Numbered from the stretch's first letter, positions 1 to 7,756 are shown. The stretch: DNA of 20,057 nt from SSF53 sp036170535 (GCA_036170535.1 JAVHPJ010000040.1:1-20057); one strand, 5' to 3'. Program-made: numbers and translations. Notes: generated from the sequence alone by a model not told the origin.

Positions 1-36
1 TTCTAATTTAAATGTGTCCAAACTTTCTTTAAAGGA

Positions 37-1257
37 TTATACGGAAGTAAAAACACCCAATTGAAACAGCGCCGGCAAATCGTCCGGATTCAAATACAGC
101 GCCTTTTCCAGGGACTTGATGGCGAGCGAGGGCTGGTTGAGTTGTTGAAACGCGCGCGAAAGCGAGCGGTATACCAGCGCGTCGTTGGTTCCCGCATCCA
201 GGGCGCGCTGAAATTCCTCGGCAGCCTGCTGAGGCCGATTCATGCGCAAGAGCACCACGCCCAGATTGTAGCGGTACTTGCCGTTGTCCGGAGCGAAGGC
301 GATCGCTTTTTTCAAGTGATCCGCCGCCATTTCCAGATTGTTCTGGAGAAAATAGATCTGGCCCATCTGCGCATAGGATTGCACGGCGATCGAACCGGCG
401 CCGGCCTTCTCCGCCGCGCGGGCGAAATTTAACAATGCCTCTTCGTAGCGCTGCGCACGTAAGAGCGAGAGCGCCATGTTGTAATAGAGCAGCGGTTCGT
501 CGGGCGAACTGGACAGGCCTTCGCGGTACGCTTCAATCGCCGCGGCCGGATCCTGCCCTTCCGCCAGAATGTTGCCCAGCAAAAGCGCCACGCGCGCATC
601 CTGGGGCGCAAGTTCGCGCGCCCGATCCGCGTACTCTTTTGCGTCCGCCATGTTGCCCAACTTGCGTTCGACAATCGCGAGGTTCACCAGCGCCGGAATG
701 GATTCGCCGTCGTAACGCAGGGCGCGGAACAAATTGTGTTTCGCCAGTTCGTAGCGTTCGGTTTCGAGCGCCATGACGCCCAGATAAACCAGCGCGATGG
801 ATTTTTCCTTATCATCGGCTGCGGAATTCACCACGCCTTCGAAGGCGCGCCGCGCCGCATCGCGCTCCAGGGAGCGATACAGTTCGATGGCCCGGGTAAG
901 CGGCGGACTGAAGGGCCCCTCCGGCAAATAATAGCGATCCTGAACTGCGCCCCCGTCCAGGCGCTGGAACGCCGCGTCGCCGGCCGCCAGTTCATCCGCC
1001 GAGGGTTCGCGAAAGAACTTATAGTAGATCAGCACGCCGCCGATCGCGAGCAGCAGCAAGGCGACGCCTCCGGCGATAATCCAGCGCAGCCGATGCCGGC
1101 CGCGCCGCCGAATGTCCGGCTCGTCCAGATAAATGGGGTCCGCATCGGCGTAAGCGTCGGCGGGGCCAGGCTCGCTTACCGCCCAGCGCGAACGCGGCCG
1201 GTTTTCGGGCGGGAGCTCATCATCCAGCCGGAAGCGGTTCTTGATCGGATCGGTCAT
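37..1257 (-). CDS. Membrane-anchored tetratricopeptide-repeat (TPR) protein
   Basis: The protein has 406 residues. It has an acidic/basic N-terminal cytoplasmic stretch, an Arg-rich patch (about 50-58), a single transmembrane helix at about 59-79 and then a long series of TPR units (about 150-400). Typical TPR spacing is visible, e.g. alternating 'ALVNLAIVERKLGNMADAKEYA' type helices with Ala/Gly at the packing positions and Pro between units. Without a cleavable signal it is probably a single-pass inner-membrane protein with its TPR scaffold outside the cytoplasm. TPRs bind partner proteins; the partner cannot be told. It is the last gene of the VKOR-DsbA/ribH/nusB run, 93 nt after nusB. The stop codon lies close to the window edge and the sequence beyond it becomes AT-rich. 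The TPR assignment is firm, the cellular role unknown. Confidence 0.85.
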   Translation of the reverse strand: MTDPIKNRFRLDDELPPENRPRSRWAVSEPGPADAYADADPIYLDEPDIRRRGRHRLRWIIAGGVALLLLAIGGVLIYYKFFREPSADELAAGDAAFQRLDGGAVQDRYYLPEGPFSPPLTRAIELYRSLERDAARRAFEGVVNSAADDKEKSIALVYLGVMALETERYELAKHNLFRALRYDGESIPALVNLAIVERKLGNMADAKEYADRARELAPQDARVALLLGNILAEGQDPAAAIEAYREGLSSSPDEPLLYYNMALSLLRAQRYEEALLNFARAAEKAGAGSIAVQSYAQMGQIYFLQNNLEMAADHLKKAIAFAPDNGKYRYNLGVVLLRMNRPQQAAEEFQRALDAGTNDALVYRSLSRAFQQLNQPSLAIKSLEKALYLNPDDLPALFQLGVFTSV

Positions 1258-1350
1258 ACAGGTTATATATCCTGCTTTTTTGGCCGGAAGTTGACAATTT
1301 ATTATGTCCCGACCCGGCTTTGTTTGCGGCCAGTCGGCCGTCGGACCCGC

Positions 1351-1830
1351 TCAGTCCGACTCGTCGGCTTGCGGGACCCCGGCCGGAGCGCGGCGTTTGA
1401 GACCCTGGCGTTCCATATAGGCGTCCAGAACGCCGTTCACAAAGCCCACGGATTCGCTGCCGTCGTAGGTGCGCGTCAAATTCAGAATGTCGTCCAGGAT
1501 GACATCGGCTTCGAGTTCCCCGCGGTCCAGCTCGGCCATGCCCATCATTAAAACACAGCGCACGATCGTGGAGAGCTGGGTCAGATCCTTGTGGGACAGT
1601 TCGCGCAACACTTCGGTGAAATGGTCGCGACGCATATCGACCATGCGAATGAGCCACTCGGCGTGTTTCTGCACGGGCGCTTCCATGGGTTCGTTGAGCC
1701 AGCCAAATTGCAGAATCTCCTGCACGGGTCGATCCACCAGGGATAACTGAAACAGAGACTGCAGCGCAACCTCGCGGGCGTGCGAGTTTTTGTGCTTTTT
1801 GAGACTCGCTTTGCGCCTGGGTTCGGACAT
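1351..1830 (-). CDS. nusB: Transcription antitermination protein NusB
   Basis: The protein has 159 residues, slightly longer than the usual 130-150 because of a short basic head and a Pro/Ala/Asp tail. NusB binds boxA RNA together with NusE (ribosomal protein S10) and takes part in processive antitermination, mainly of rRNA operons, in the cytoplasm. Family features seen are the N-terminal 'HAREVALQSLFQLSL' helix (R-x-x-A-x-Q-x-L-F/Y) and the C-terminal helix with 'DVILDDILNLTRTYDGSESVGFVNGVLD', which corresponds to the classic 'INEAVELAKxYs…FVNGVLD' signature. It sits directly downstream of ribH, a common pairing in bacteria. No good Shine-Dalgarno is visible before the ATG, so translation may depend on the operon messenger. 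Confidence 0.93.
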   Translation of the reverse strand: MSEPRRKASLKKHKNSHAREVALQSLFQLSLVDRPVQEILQFGWLNEPMEAPVQKHAEWLIRMVDMRRDHFTEVLRELSHKDLTQLSTIVRCVLMMGMAELDRGELEADVILDDILNLTRTYDGSESVGFVNGVLDAYMERQGLKRRAPAGVPQADESD

Positions 1831-1934
1831 GAGAGGTACGCTTCGTATCGTGGGCGGCTGAGGGTCAGACAGGGCGCGAAACTACATGCGTGCGCAAACC
1901 CAACGCGCTCGCCGCGACCGGACTCCCGTCGGTT

Positions 1935-2390
1935 TCAGCCGATGCGACGGTAGAGATTAACCATCTGAATGGCTGCGACCGCCGCCTCATAGCCTTTGTT
2001 TCCCGCTTTTGTTCCGGCACGCTCAATCGCCTGCTCGATGGTATCCGTCGTCAGCACGCCGAATATTACCGGCAGACCCGTATCGTACGACGCTTGAGCG
2101 ACGAGGCGCGCCGCCTGGCCCGCCACCAGATCAAAATGGGGCGTGGCGCCGCGGATTACGCAGCCGAGACAGGTAACCGCATCGTAGCGGCGCGTGTCCG
2201 CCAGTCGCTTAGCAACCGGGCCCAATTCGTACGCGCCCGGCGCATGAAACAGGCTCACATCGCCGTCGTCTACGCCATGATCGGAAAGGGCCGCCAGAGC
2301 GCCTTCCTTTAATCGCGAGGTTATAAAATCGTTCCAGTCGCTTACCAGCACCGCGTGTTTCTGGCCGGCTCCAAATTTTGCGCCTTTCAT
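1935..2390 (-). CDS. ribH: 6,7-dimethyl-8-ribityllumazine synthase
   Basis: The protein has 151 residues, the normal length for the family. It condenses 5-amino-6-ribitylamino-uracil with 3,4-dihydroxy-2-butanone 4-phosphate to lumazine, the penultimate step of riboflavin synthesis; the family forms cytoplasmic 5-mers or 60-mer shells. Visible motifs are SDWND (W19 at the aromatic position that stacks on the pyrimidine), the FHAPGAYEL loop (48-56), the IRGATPHFD segment with the catalytic His85, and the phosphate-binding region 'GVLTTDTIEQAIERAGTKAG' (111-130). The ATG at 2390 was chosen because homologues start just before the first beta strand (HAVLVSDWND). A longer reading would run into the preceding gene, whose stop lies 28 nt upstream. 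No other rib genes are in the window. Confidence 0.95.
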   Translation of the reverse strand: MKGAKFGAGQKHAVLVSDWNDFITSRLKEGALAALSDHGVDDGDVSLFHAPGAYELGPVAKRLADTRRYDAVTCLGCVIRGATPHFDLVAGQAARLVAQASYDTGLPVIFGVLTTDTIEQAIERAGTKAGNKGYEAAVAAIQMVNLYRRIG

Positions 2391-2418
2391 TGGGTTCGCC
2401 CCGGCTCTGCGCCCCGCC

Positions 2419-3732
2419 TCAGCGGGGTTGCCGCCGATTAAAGTCCTCAACCGCCGCCGCGCCTTCTTTTTCGAGCACCATGGCGTCCACGACGCGGATG
2501 AACCAGTCGAGCGGCGGCGCGCCGCGCAGATAGGCGCCCTGGACGACAAGCGTGGGCGTAGCCTCGAGGCCGATCGCCTGGCCGTCGTTAATGTCGCGTT
2601 GCAACTTCTGGTTGGTTGCGGCCGAGCCCATGCAACGCAGCATGCGACCCCAGTCGCCGTTCAAGCTCTGAGTGAGGCGCTCCAGCTCGCGCAGACCCAA
2701 TTCTTCGCCGGTATTCTGAAAGTTAAACAGGCCGTGGTAATACGGTGCAAAGAGCTTTTGTTCGGCGGCGCACAGCGAGGCCTGGGCGCCATTGCAAGAA
2801 TAGCCGCCGCGCTGGCCCTGAACATGCGGATTACACGCGCCGTCGAGCGGGAAGTGGCGATAGTACACGCGAAGGCGGCCCGGCCAGCGGCGCATGAGCA
2901 GCTGCAAGTATTCGCTCGCGTGCAGGCAATGCGGACAGCGAAAGTCGGCCCACTTGTGAATGATGATGTAGGCGTCGTCCGGGCCCTCGTATTGATCGAG
3001 ACCCTGCGCGGAAACCTGCACCTGCTTGAGCGCGCGCAATTCGGCGAGCGTGCCGCTGACGGATTCCATCGGCAGAATCGCCTGCACCCCGGCCTGATCG
3101 CCGCCGCCTGAGCCGCCCTGTCCGCTGGCTGCGCCGCGCATGCCGACGAAATAAACGGACCACAACAAAAGCACAGCCGCCAGCGCAATCACCGGCGCGT
3201 ACCAGACGCCGAGCGCGGCGTCGACAAAGGCCTTGAGCGTGAAAGCCTGAGCGTCGGTGCGCACGCCCCAGTAGAGCACGGCGCCGGCCAGCAGGACGCC
3301 CAGTTGCGCAGCATAGGTGTAAATGCACAGCACGCAGGGCGTTTCGAGGACGAACAGATTCGTGTAGGCCAGAAACAGATCGTAGAAGACGCCGAAGACG
3401 ACCAGCCCAAAGACAAAGCCGATCAGGGACGGACGCGGGGCCTTTTCAATGAACGCGATCACCAGAAACAGCACGCTCAGTGTCACATAATAGAAGAACC
3501 CCAACCACGCGATGTGCGGACCAAATCCCAGAAAGCGCGAGGCCGGCAGTTTACCCAGATTGGCGCAGCCGTCCGTGCCATTGATGACGCAACCGGCGCT
3601 TATCTCAAGCACGCCCTCGTGTTTGCCGACCAGGACGGCCGACACGATCAATCCGGCGAAGGCCGCCGCCGCGCCGACGAGCGCAAAAAGGTGGTACGGA
3701 AGCGATTTGGAAGTCTGGCTGGATGCAGTCAT
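2419..3732 (-). CDS. VKOR-DsbA/thioredoxin-like fusion, disulfide-forming membrane protein
   Basis: The protein has 437 residues and fuses a membrane VKOR (vitamin K epoxide reductase) domain to a DsbA-like thiol oxidase. Residues 1-195 hold several transmembrane helices. They carry the VKOR loop cysteines C48 and C56 and the quinone-proximal pair CVLC at 133-136. After a helix at about 180-196 and a Gly-rich linker (200-212), the soluble part (about 255-430) has the thioredoxin-fold active site CPHC at 266-269 and the cis-Pro segment ATPT (P393). Known VKOR-Trx/DsbA fusions oxidise secreted protein thiols and pass electrons to quinone, replacing a DsbA+DsbB pair. The ATG at 3732 is preferred: GAGAG lies just upstream, and the open frame that extends 100 codons further is low-complexity and lacks homology features. 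It is the first gene of the leftward ribH-nusB run. Confidence 0.9.
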   Translation of the reverse strand: MTASSQTSKSLPYHLFALVGAAAAFAGLIVSAVLVGKHEGVLEISAGCVINGTDGCANLGKLPASRFLGFGPHIAWLGFFYYVTLSVLFLVIAFIEKAPRPSLIGFVFGLVVFGVFYDLFLAYTNLFVLETPCVLCIYTYAAQLGVLLAGAVLYWGVRTDAQAFTLKAFVDAALGVWYAPVIALAAVLLLWSVYFVGMRGAASGQGGSGGGDQAGVQAILPMESVSGTLAELRALKQVQVSAQGLDQYEGPDDAYIIIHKWADFRCPHCLHASEYLQLLMRRWPGRLRVYYRHFPLDGACNPHVQGQRGGYSCNGAQASLCAAEQKLFAPYYHGLFNFQNTGEELGLRELERLTQSLNGDWGRMLRCMGSAATNQKLQRDINDGQAIGLEATPTLVVQGAYLRGAPPLDWFIRVVDAMVLEKEGAAAVEDFNRRQPR

Positions 3733-3943
3733 AGGTCTCTCGGGAAGGGAGTGGGGCGGCGCGCATGCATCGCCAGGCCCTCCGTCCCCTTCGGCCGCCG
3801 GGGAGTTTGCGTCAATCAAATCAAACGCCAGTCCGCCCGACCGGCGCCAGCGGTCCGAACCGGACGCGCGGCTTGCAGGGGCGGCGGCGGCCCCGCCTGG
3901 ATTCGGACTTGCCAGCCGCCGCCGGGGCGGTTCGGCTGATCCA
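3733..3943. promoter_or_regulatory. Divergent intergenic region between VKOR-DsbA and Cys-rich lipoprotein genes
   Basis: This 211-nt GC-rich gap separates two genes read in opposite directions, so both promoters should lie here. The only notably AT-rich island is around 3811-3830 (tcaatcaaatcaaacg), which on the minus strand offers TTGATT/TTGACG-like boxes. I cannot assign a convincing -35/-10 pair for either direction. Confidence 0.35.
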
Positions 3944-4387
3944 ATGACCGCTCGCTCCCGCCAACTTCGCCTGGTTGGCGCAGCCCTGCTGGGCGCCGCT
4001 GTTCTGGCCGGCGCCTGCAAAGAAAAACCCAACCTGGCCCCGGCTCTGCGGGCGCGCTACGATGTCGACGCCGCGCGCCTCTGCAACGCGATTGTCGATT
4101 GCCTCAAAGCCGATGTAAGCGAGCGCCTGAAGGATCGTCCGGAACGCCGGGATATGTTGCTGGGACGCATGACGCGCGATCTGTGTAAGGAAGAGCAGTT
4201 CAGTCTGATCGGAGCGGCCAGCGTTAACGTGGGCCCATCCGCGCCGTTGGACGACGAAGCCATCTATCAGAGCTACTCCGCCTGCTCCGCCGCGGTGGCC
4301 GCCGCAAGCGACTGCCGGGCGCGCCAGGCTGCGTATCGCAACTTTCCGGATTGTGCGCGTCTGAAATTGATCCAGACCGAGCCCTGA
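3944..4387 (+). CDS. Small Cys-rich lipoprotein of unknown function
   Basis: The protein has 147 residues. A basic n-region (TARSRQLR) and hydrophobic core end in L-A-G-A-C25, a relaxed lipobox of the kind seen in spirochaetes, so the product is probably lipidated at Cys25 and exported. The mature part is mostly helical, with about six further cysteines arranged as pairs (LCNAIVDC, DLC, SACS, SDCR, PDCA), suggesting a disulfide-stabilised helical bundle. Small Cys-rich lipoproteins of this look are known from Leptospira, but I cannot name a family securely. The ATG at 3944 is chosen because it begins the signal peptide. The gene is divergent from the VKOR-DsbA disulfide-forming enzyme and directly upstream of a glycosyltransferase (2-nt gap). 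No strong Shine-Dalgarno is visible. Confidence 0.75.
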   Translation: MTARSRQLRLVGAALLGAAVLAGACKEKPNLAPALRARYDVDAARLCNAIVDCLKADVSERLKDRPERRDMLLGRMTRDLCKEEQFSLIGAASVNVGPSAPLDDEAIYQSYSACSAAVAAASDCRARQAAYRNFPDCARLKLIQTEP

Positions 4388-4389
4388 CC

Positions 4390-5493
4390 GTGGCCCGCGT
4401 CGCTCGCATCGATCAGTTTTGCGCCGGTTTTTCCCTCGGCGACGCCATTTCCAATGAGGCGCTGATTCTACAGGAACGCCTGCGGGCGCTGGGCTACGAA
4501 TCCGAAATCTACTGTCAGCATTTTTCAGACCGCGATGCCGATCTGGTGCAGCACTACCGCCGCTTTAACAACCGCCGGGATGCGCTGTTAATCTATCACC
4601 ACTCGTTTTATTCGGATTTTCTCGAGCGAATCGACCAGGTTCGCGCGCGCATGGCCCTCATTCATCACAATACGACGCCGCCGGAATTTGTGGCGCCCTA
4701 CAGCAGCGAGGTGGCGCGCCGCCTGGCCCTTACGCGCGAACGTCTGGCCGGACTCACAAACCGTTTTGAATTGCACCTGGCGGACTCGCACTACAACGCG
4801 CAGGATTTGCATAGCTACGGGTTTCGCGACGTGCGGGTGATGCCGGTGCCGGTGGATTTTCAGCGTCTGGGCGAGCGCACGCGCCCGGCGCGCCTGGAAT
4901 TTCTGGAAGACGGAACGATCAACATCTTGTTTGTGGGGCGCATATTTCCGAATAAGCGCCATCAGGACATTATTAAGACATACAGCCTGTTTCGCAAATT
5001 TGCGCCGCGTTCGCGGCTGATCCTCGTGGGCGACTTTCATCCCCAGCTGCGCGCCTATTCCGGAGAACTGCTGAACCTCGCGCGCGAACTGGGCGTCGCC
5101 GACAACGTGTATTTTCCCGGCATGGTATCCAGCGAAGACGTCCGGGCGTATTTTTCGCACGCGCACGTGTTTCTGAGCATGAGCGAACATGAAGGCTTCT
5201 TTGTGCCGTTGATTGAGTCCATGCACTTTCGCCTGCCAGTACTCGCTTACGATTCGACGGTGATACCGGAAACCCTGGGCGAGAGCGGCGTGCTGTTTCG
5301 CGAAAAGGATCTGCCGCGCGTGGCGGGTATGATGGCGGAACTAGTAGAGAATTCCGCCCTGCGCGCCGCCGTCCTGGAGGCGCAGGATCGCCGCCTGCGG
5401 CATTTCAGCCTCGATCGCACGCTCAGCGCCCTGGATGAGGCCCTCGGGGCGCTGGCCCTCCCCGGGCGCGCCGAGCCTGCCGGTTGGCGCTGA
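4390..5493 (+). CDS. GT-B fold glycosyltransferase (group 1 / GT4-like)
   Basis: The protein has 367 residues when started at the GTG at 4390. It transfers a sugar from a nucleotide-sugar donor; acceptor and pathway (surface polysaccharide, LPS or glycolipid) cannot be told. The C-terminal donor-binding half shows ILFVGRIFPNKRHQDII (179-195, typical 'VGRL…KG' strand-loop) and LILVGDF (210-216). It also has the E-x7-E signature E268-GFFVPLI-E276 of retaining GT-B enzymes, followed by PVLAYDSTVIPETLG. The N-terminal half has the usual FSLGDAISNEA opening (sugar-loop region) and HHNTTPP. The GTG start leaves a 2-nt gap after the lipoprotein stop; a TTG at 4351 would overlap that gene and add 13 residues with no family resemblance. 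No signal peptide or transmembrane segment is seen, so it is cytoplasmic or peripheral. Confidence 0.9.
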   Translation: MARVARIDQFCAGFSLGDAISNEALILQERLRALGYESEIYCQHFSDRDADLVQHYRRFNNRRDALLIYHHSFYSDFLERIDQVRARMALIHHNTTPPEFVAPYSSEVARRLALTRERLAGLTNRFELHLADSHYNAQDLHSYGFRDVRVMPVPVDFQRLGERTRPARLEFLEDGTINILFVGRIFPNKRHQDIIKTYSLFRKFAPRSRLILVGDFHPQLRAYSGELLNLARELGVADNVYFPGMVSSEDVRAYFSHAHVFLSMSEHEGFFVPLIESMHFRLPVLAYDSTVIPETLGESGVLFREKDLPRVAGMMAELVENSALRAAVLEAQDRRLRHFSLDRTLSALDEALGALALPGRAEPAGWR

Positions 5494-5736
5494 GCGGGTC
5501 GCCGCCTCCGTACAAAAACACTTCAGATTGCCTGGTTTATAAGCAGTACGCTGCACGGGACTCCGGCATCCTTGGTTGGGATGGCGCTCCGCAGTCCGCA
5601 ATTTCATCAGTAGGCCGCCCACCGATCCCCGGGCTTGAAAAAAAAATTCGTACTTTTGCGGGAGAAAGCTTCGCATTCCACTAATACACCTAATATAAGT
5701 AAGGAAATTCCACCCGGCGCCCGAAGTTTCGCAGCG

Positions 5737-5752
5737 TGGCGCCCTTTATGCA
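5737..5752 (+). promoter_or_regulatory. Sigma-54 (-24/-12) promoter of amt1-glnK1
   Basis: The sequence TGGCGCCCTTTATGCA matches 9 of the 12 informative positions of the consensus TGGCACG-N4-TTGCW. The invariant GG (5738-5739) and GC (5750-5751) have the exact 10-nt spacing. Transcription would start near 5763, leaving a short leader of about 27 nt that carries the Shine-Dalgarno. The second amt gene has a matching element with the same TGGCGCC beginning. Sigma-54 control of amt-glnK is established in many bacteria and depends on an AAA+ activator; one is encoded at 10178-12733. Confidence 0.7.
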
Positions 5753-5774
5753 ATCTGCGGGGAAACTCTCCTTC

Positions 5775-5779
5775 AGGAG
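5775..5779 (+). promoter_or_regulatory. Shine-Dalgarno that fixes the amt1 start
   Basis: AGGAG lies 10 nt before the ATG at 5790. Earlier in-frame candidates (GTG 5736, ATG 5748) fall inside or upstream of the sigma-54 promoter core and would not be on that transcript, so 5790 is the supported start. Confidence 0.75.
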
Positions 5780-5789
5780 CTTGCACCAT

Positions 5790-7337
5790 ATGCATAATTG
5801 TCTTCAAACGGGAGCGCGGCCTGCGCGGGAGCGTAAGCTCTCCCGCTGGATGCCCGCGCTGCTCTTTACAGGCGCGCTTGCGCTACTTCTGGCGGCCCCG
5901 CTGGCCGCTCAAGACGCGGCGGCGCCAGCGGGCGCCACCGACGCCCAACTCAGCGCCATGAGCGACCTGCGCGTCGGTCTCGACACCGTGTGGGTCCTTG
6001 TCGCTGGCATGCTCGTGTTCTGGATGAACGCAGGCTTCGCCCTGGTCGAAAGCGGTTTTAACCGCGCCAAAAACGCGGTGAACATTCTGTCGAAGAATTT
6101 CATCGTATTCGCCGCTTCTTCGATTTCCTTCTGGGTAATCGGCTGGGGCCTGATGTTTGGCGACGGCAATGCGTTTATCGGCACGCAGGGTCTGTTCTTC
6201 GTGTCCGGCGCAGACAATAGCCCGGCGCTCGGCGCAGGCTACGAAGCGATGAATCCGTTCTCCACCGCTGTATACGCGGGCGTGTACAATTCGATCAACT
6301 GGACCCCGGTTCCGCTGTGGGCGAAGTTTTTCTTTCAGCTCGTATTCGCCGGAACGGCGGCTACGATCGTTTCCGGCGCGGTTGCCGAACGCATTAAGTT
6401 TCATGCGTTCCTGATCTTCAGCTTCATACTGGTAGCTTTGATCTATCCGACAACCGGTCACTGGATCTGGGGCGGCGGCTGGCTGGGTCTGGCCGGATTC
6501 CGCGACTTCGCCGGTTCGACTGTGGTTCACTCGGTCGGCGGCTGGGCCGCACTGGCTGGCGTGCTCGTGCTGGGCGCGCGCATTGGCAAATACCGCGACG
6601 GGAAAGTGTATCCGATCGCCGGTCACAACATGACCTCCGCCGCATTGGGCGTGCTGATCCTGTGGCTCGGTTGGTTCGGCTTTAACCCCGGTTCGACCAT
6701 GGCGGCCATGAATGGCGCGGCAATTGCGCATATTCTTGTGGCAACCAATACGGCCGCAGCTACGGGAACTCTCGCGGCGACCGTCATTTCGTGGATCGTC
6801 CTGAAAAAGCCGGATATCGGCATGATGTTGAACGGCTGTCTGGCAGGCCTTGTCGCAATCACTGCGCCCTGCGCGTTCGTGACGATCGGATCCTCTGCGA
6901 TCATTGGAATCATCGGCGGCGTTCTGGCTGTATTCGCCACCTTGCTGCTCGACAAACTCAAGATCGACGACCCGGTAGGCGCGATCCCGGTTCACCTTGT
7001 GAACGGCATTTGGGGCACTCTGGCGCTCGGATTGTTCTATGACGGTTTCGCAGGCTATGTGGCCGGCGGCATGTCCGAAGCGGACGCAAAAGGCGTTGCC
7101 ATCGCATCGACGGTGGCCGCTCTGGATACTGGCCTGACGGCTGGCGCTCAGACCCTCGTGCAATTGCAGGGCATCGGCGCGGTTGGCGCATTCACGCTCG
7201 TCGTTTCGCTGGTTCTGTGGTTTGTCCTGAAGTTCACCATCGGCATCCGCGTAGGCGAACAGGAAGAAATCGAAGGTCTGGATATCGGGGAGCACGGCAA
7301 CGAAGCGTACCCGAACTTCACCACCAAGGCCAGCTGA
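5790..7337 (+). CDS. amt: Ammonium transporter Amt/MEP/Rh, first copy
   Basis: The protein has 515 residues. It conducts ammonium/ammonia across the cytoplasmic membrane as a trimer with 11 transmembrane helices per subunit. A basic N-terminus and hydrophobic helix (about 20-40) end at PLAAQD, a likely cleaved signal peptide, as in other Amt proteins. Pore residues are conserved: twin histidines H247 (FAGSTVVH) and H402 (GAIPVH), D239, Phe-gate residues at F186 and F298 (WFGFN), and S302. The motif 'MLNGCLAGLVAITAPCAFV' (346-364) is diagnostic. The C-terminal tail (after about 483, GIRVGEQEEIEGLDIGEHG) is the conserved cytoplasmic segment that couples subunits and meets PII. It is followed 27 nt later by glnK1 and appears to be transcribed from the sigma-54 promoter at 5737, so expression probably rises under nitrogen limitation. 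It is a diverged paralogue of the amt gene at 7920. Confidence 0.96.
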   Translation: MHNCLQTGARPARERKLSRWMPALLFTGALALLLAAPLAAQDAAAPAGATDAQLSAMSDLRVGLDTVWVLVAGMLVFWMNAGFALVESGFNRAKNAVNILSKNFIVFAASSISFWVIGWGLMFGDGNAFIGTQGLFFVSGADNSPALGAGYEAMNPFSTAVYAGVYNSINWTPVPLWAKFFFQLVFAGTAATIVSGAVAERIKFHAFLIFSFILVALIYPTTGHWIWGGGWLGLAGFRDFAGSTVVHSVGGWAALAGVLVLGARIGKYRDGKVYPIAGHNMTSAALGVLILWLGWFGFNPGSTMAAMNGAAIAHILVATNTAAATGTLAATVISWIVLKKPDIGMMLNGCLAGLVAITAPCAFVTIGSSAIIGIIGGVLAVFATLLLDKLKIDDPVGAIPVHLVNGIWGTLALGLFYDGFAGYVAGGMSEADAKGVAIASTVAALDTGLTAGAQTLVQLQGIGAVGAFTLVVSLVLWFVLKFTIGIRVGEQEEIEGLDIGEHGNEAYPNFTTKAS

Positions 7338-7364
7338 GACCTGGGCCGTTTGAGGAGTTGAAAT

Positions 7365-7703
7365 ATGAAGTTCGTAATTGCTGTAATTCCCCACCACAAA
7401 TTGGAAGAGCTCAAAACGGAGCTCGCCAAGGTAGACGTAACGCGCATGACCATCATGGACGTGCGCGGCTACGGTCGGCAGAAGGGCCACAAGGAAGTCT
7501 TTCGCGGTCAGGAGATCATGATCAACTTTGTGAACAAGTTGGAGATCCAGGTCGCCGTGAACGACGAGTTCCTGAAGCCCACCGTCGATACGATTTTAAA
7601 AGTGTGCTATTCGGGCCAGGCGGGCGACGGAAAGATTTTCGTCCTGCCGCTTGAAGAAACGCATCGCATCAGCACGAAAGAAACGGGCAAGACCGCCATC
7701 TGA
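7365..7703 (+). CDS. glnK: PII signal protein GlnK/GlnB family, first copy (no Tyr51)
   Basis: The protein has 112 residues, the family's usual length. PII trimers sense ATP/ADP and 2-oxoglutarate and plug the Amt channel through the T-loop. Conserved elements are GYGRQKGH (35-42, R38 and Q39 present), R47 of the T-loop (contacts Amt in known complexes) and GDGKIFVLP with the phosphate-binding Lys. Unusual points: the T-loop reads FRGQEI, so residue 51 is Ile instead of the uridylylated Tyr, and the C-terminal RIRTGE motif is RISTKE, i.e. Arg103 is Ser and the Gly is Lys. GlnD-type uridylylation at position 51 is therefore impossible and nucleotide binding may be altered. AGGAG lies 7 nt before the ATG. 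Cotranscribed with amt1, it is presumably the partner of that channel. Confidence 0.95.
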   Translation: MKFVIAVIPHHKLEELKTELAKVDVTRMTIMDVRGYGRQKGHKEVFRGQEIMINFVNKLEIQVAVNDEFLKPTVDTILKVCYSGQAGDGKIFVLPLEETHRISTKETGKTAI

Positions 7704-7722
7704 GGCGCTCTCAAGCCGGGCC

Positions 7723-7737
7723 TTCGACTCTGTCGAA
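7723..7737. repeat. Short perfect inverted repeat between the two amt-glnK pairs
   Basis: TTCGAC-tct-GTCGAA has 6-bp arms and a 3-nt centre. It lies after the glnK1 stop, before the terminator, and about 125 nt upstream of the -24 element of the amt2 promoter, a typical distance for a sigma-54 enhancer site. No second copy is found upstream of amt1, so an activator site is only a possibility; a minor RNA hairpin is the alternative. Confidence 0.35.
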
Positions 7738-7756
7738 AGTCCAGCTCCGTTGGAAG

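Larger units (their letters stand above)
5494..5789. other. Non-coding region upstream of amt1
   Basis: No gene is visible in these 296 nt. Upstream contents are a run of nine A (5638-5646), an AT-rich patch (ctaatacacctaatataag, about 5682-5700) and no convincing terminator for the glycosyltransferase gene. The last 55 nt contain the sigma-54 type promoter (5737-5752) and the amt1 Shine-Dalgarno (5775-5779). I see no clear repeated enhancer-like palindrome in the part upstream of the promoter. Confidence 0.6.

Noticed and set aside
1310..1350. Hairpin CGGCC-gact-GGCCG between nusB and the TPR gene as a terminator
   Set aside because: The stem is only 5 bp with no T-run, and the gap of 93 nt fits an internal operon spacing.
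736..1551. A 271-codon plus-strand open frame spanning the TPR-nusB junction
   Set aside because: It crosses two well-supported genes on the other strand and has no recognisable features.
3733..4032. N-terminal extension of the VKOR-DsbA gene by 100 codons
   Set aside because: The extension is Arg/Pro/Ala-rich low-complexity sequence, overlaps the divergent lipoprotein gene and has no Shine-Dalgarno. The ATG at 3732 with GAGAG upstream fits the family.
4351..4389. TTG start for the glycosyltransferase
   Set aside because: It would overlap the lipoprotein gene by 37 nt and add 13 residues unlike the family; the GTG at 4390 begins at the expected place.
5883..7490. A 535-codon open frame on the minus strand opposite amt1
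   Set aside because: Its translation is rich in His/Arg/Gln with no hydrophobic core or motif, and it lies antisense to an unmistakable Amt gene. It is a by-product of GC-rich codon use.
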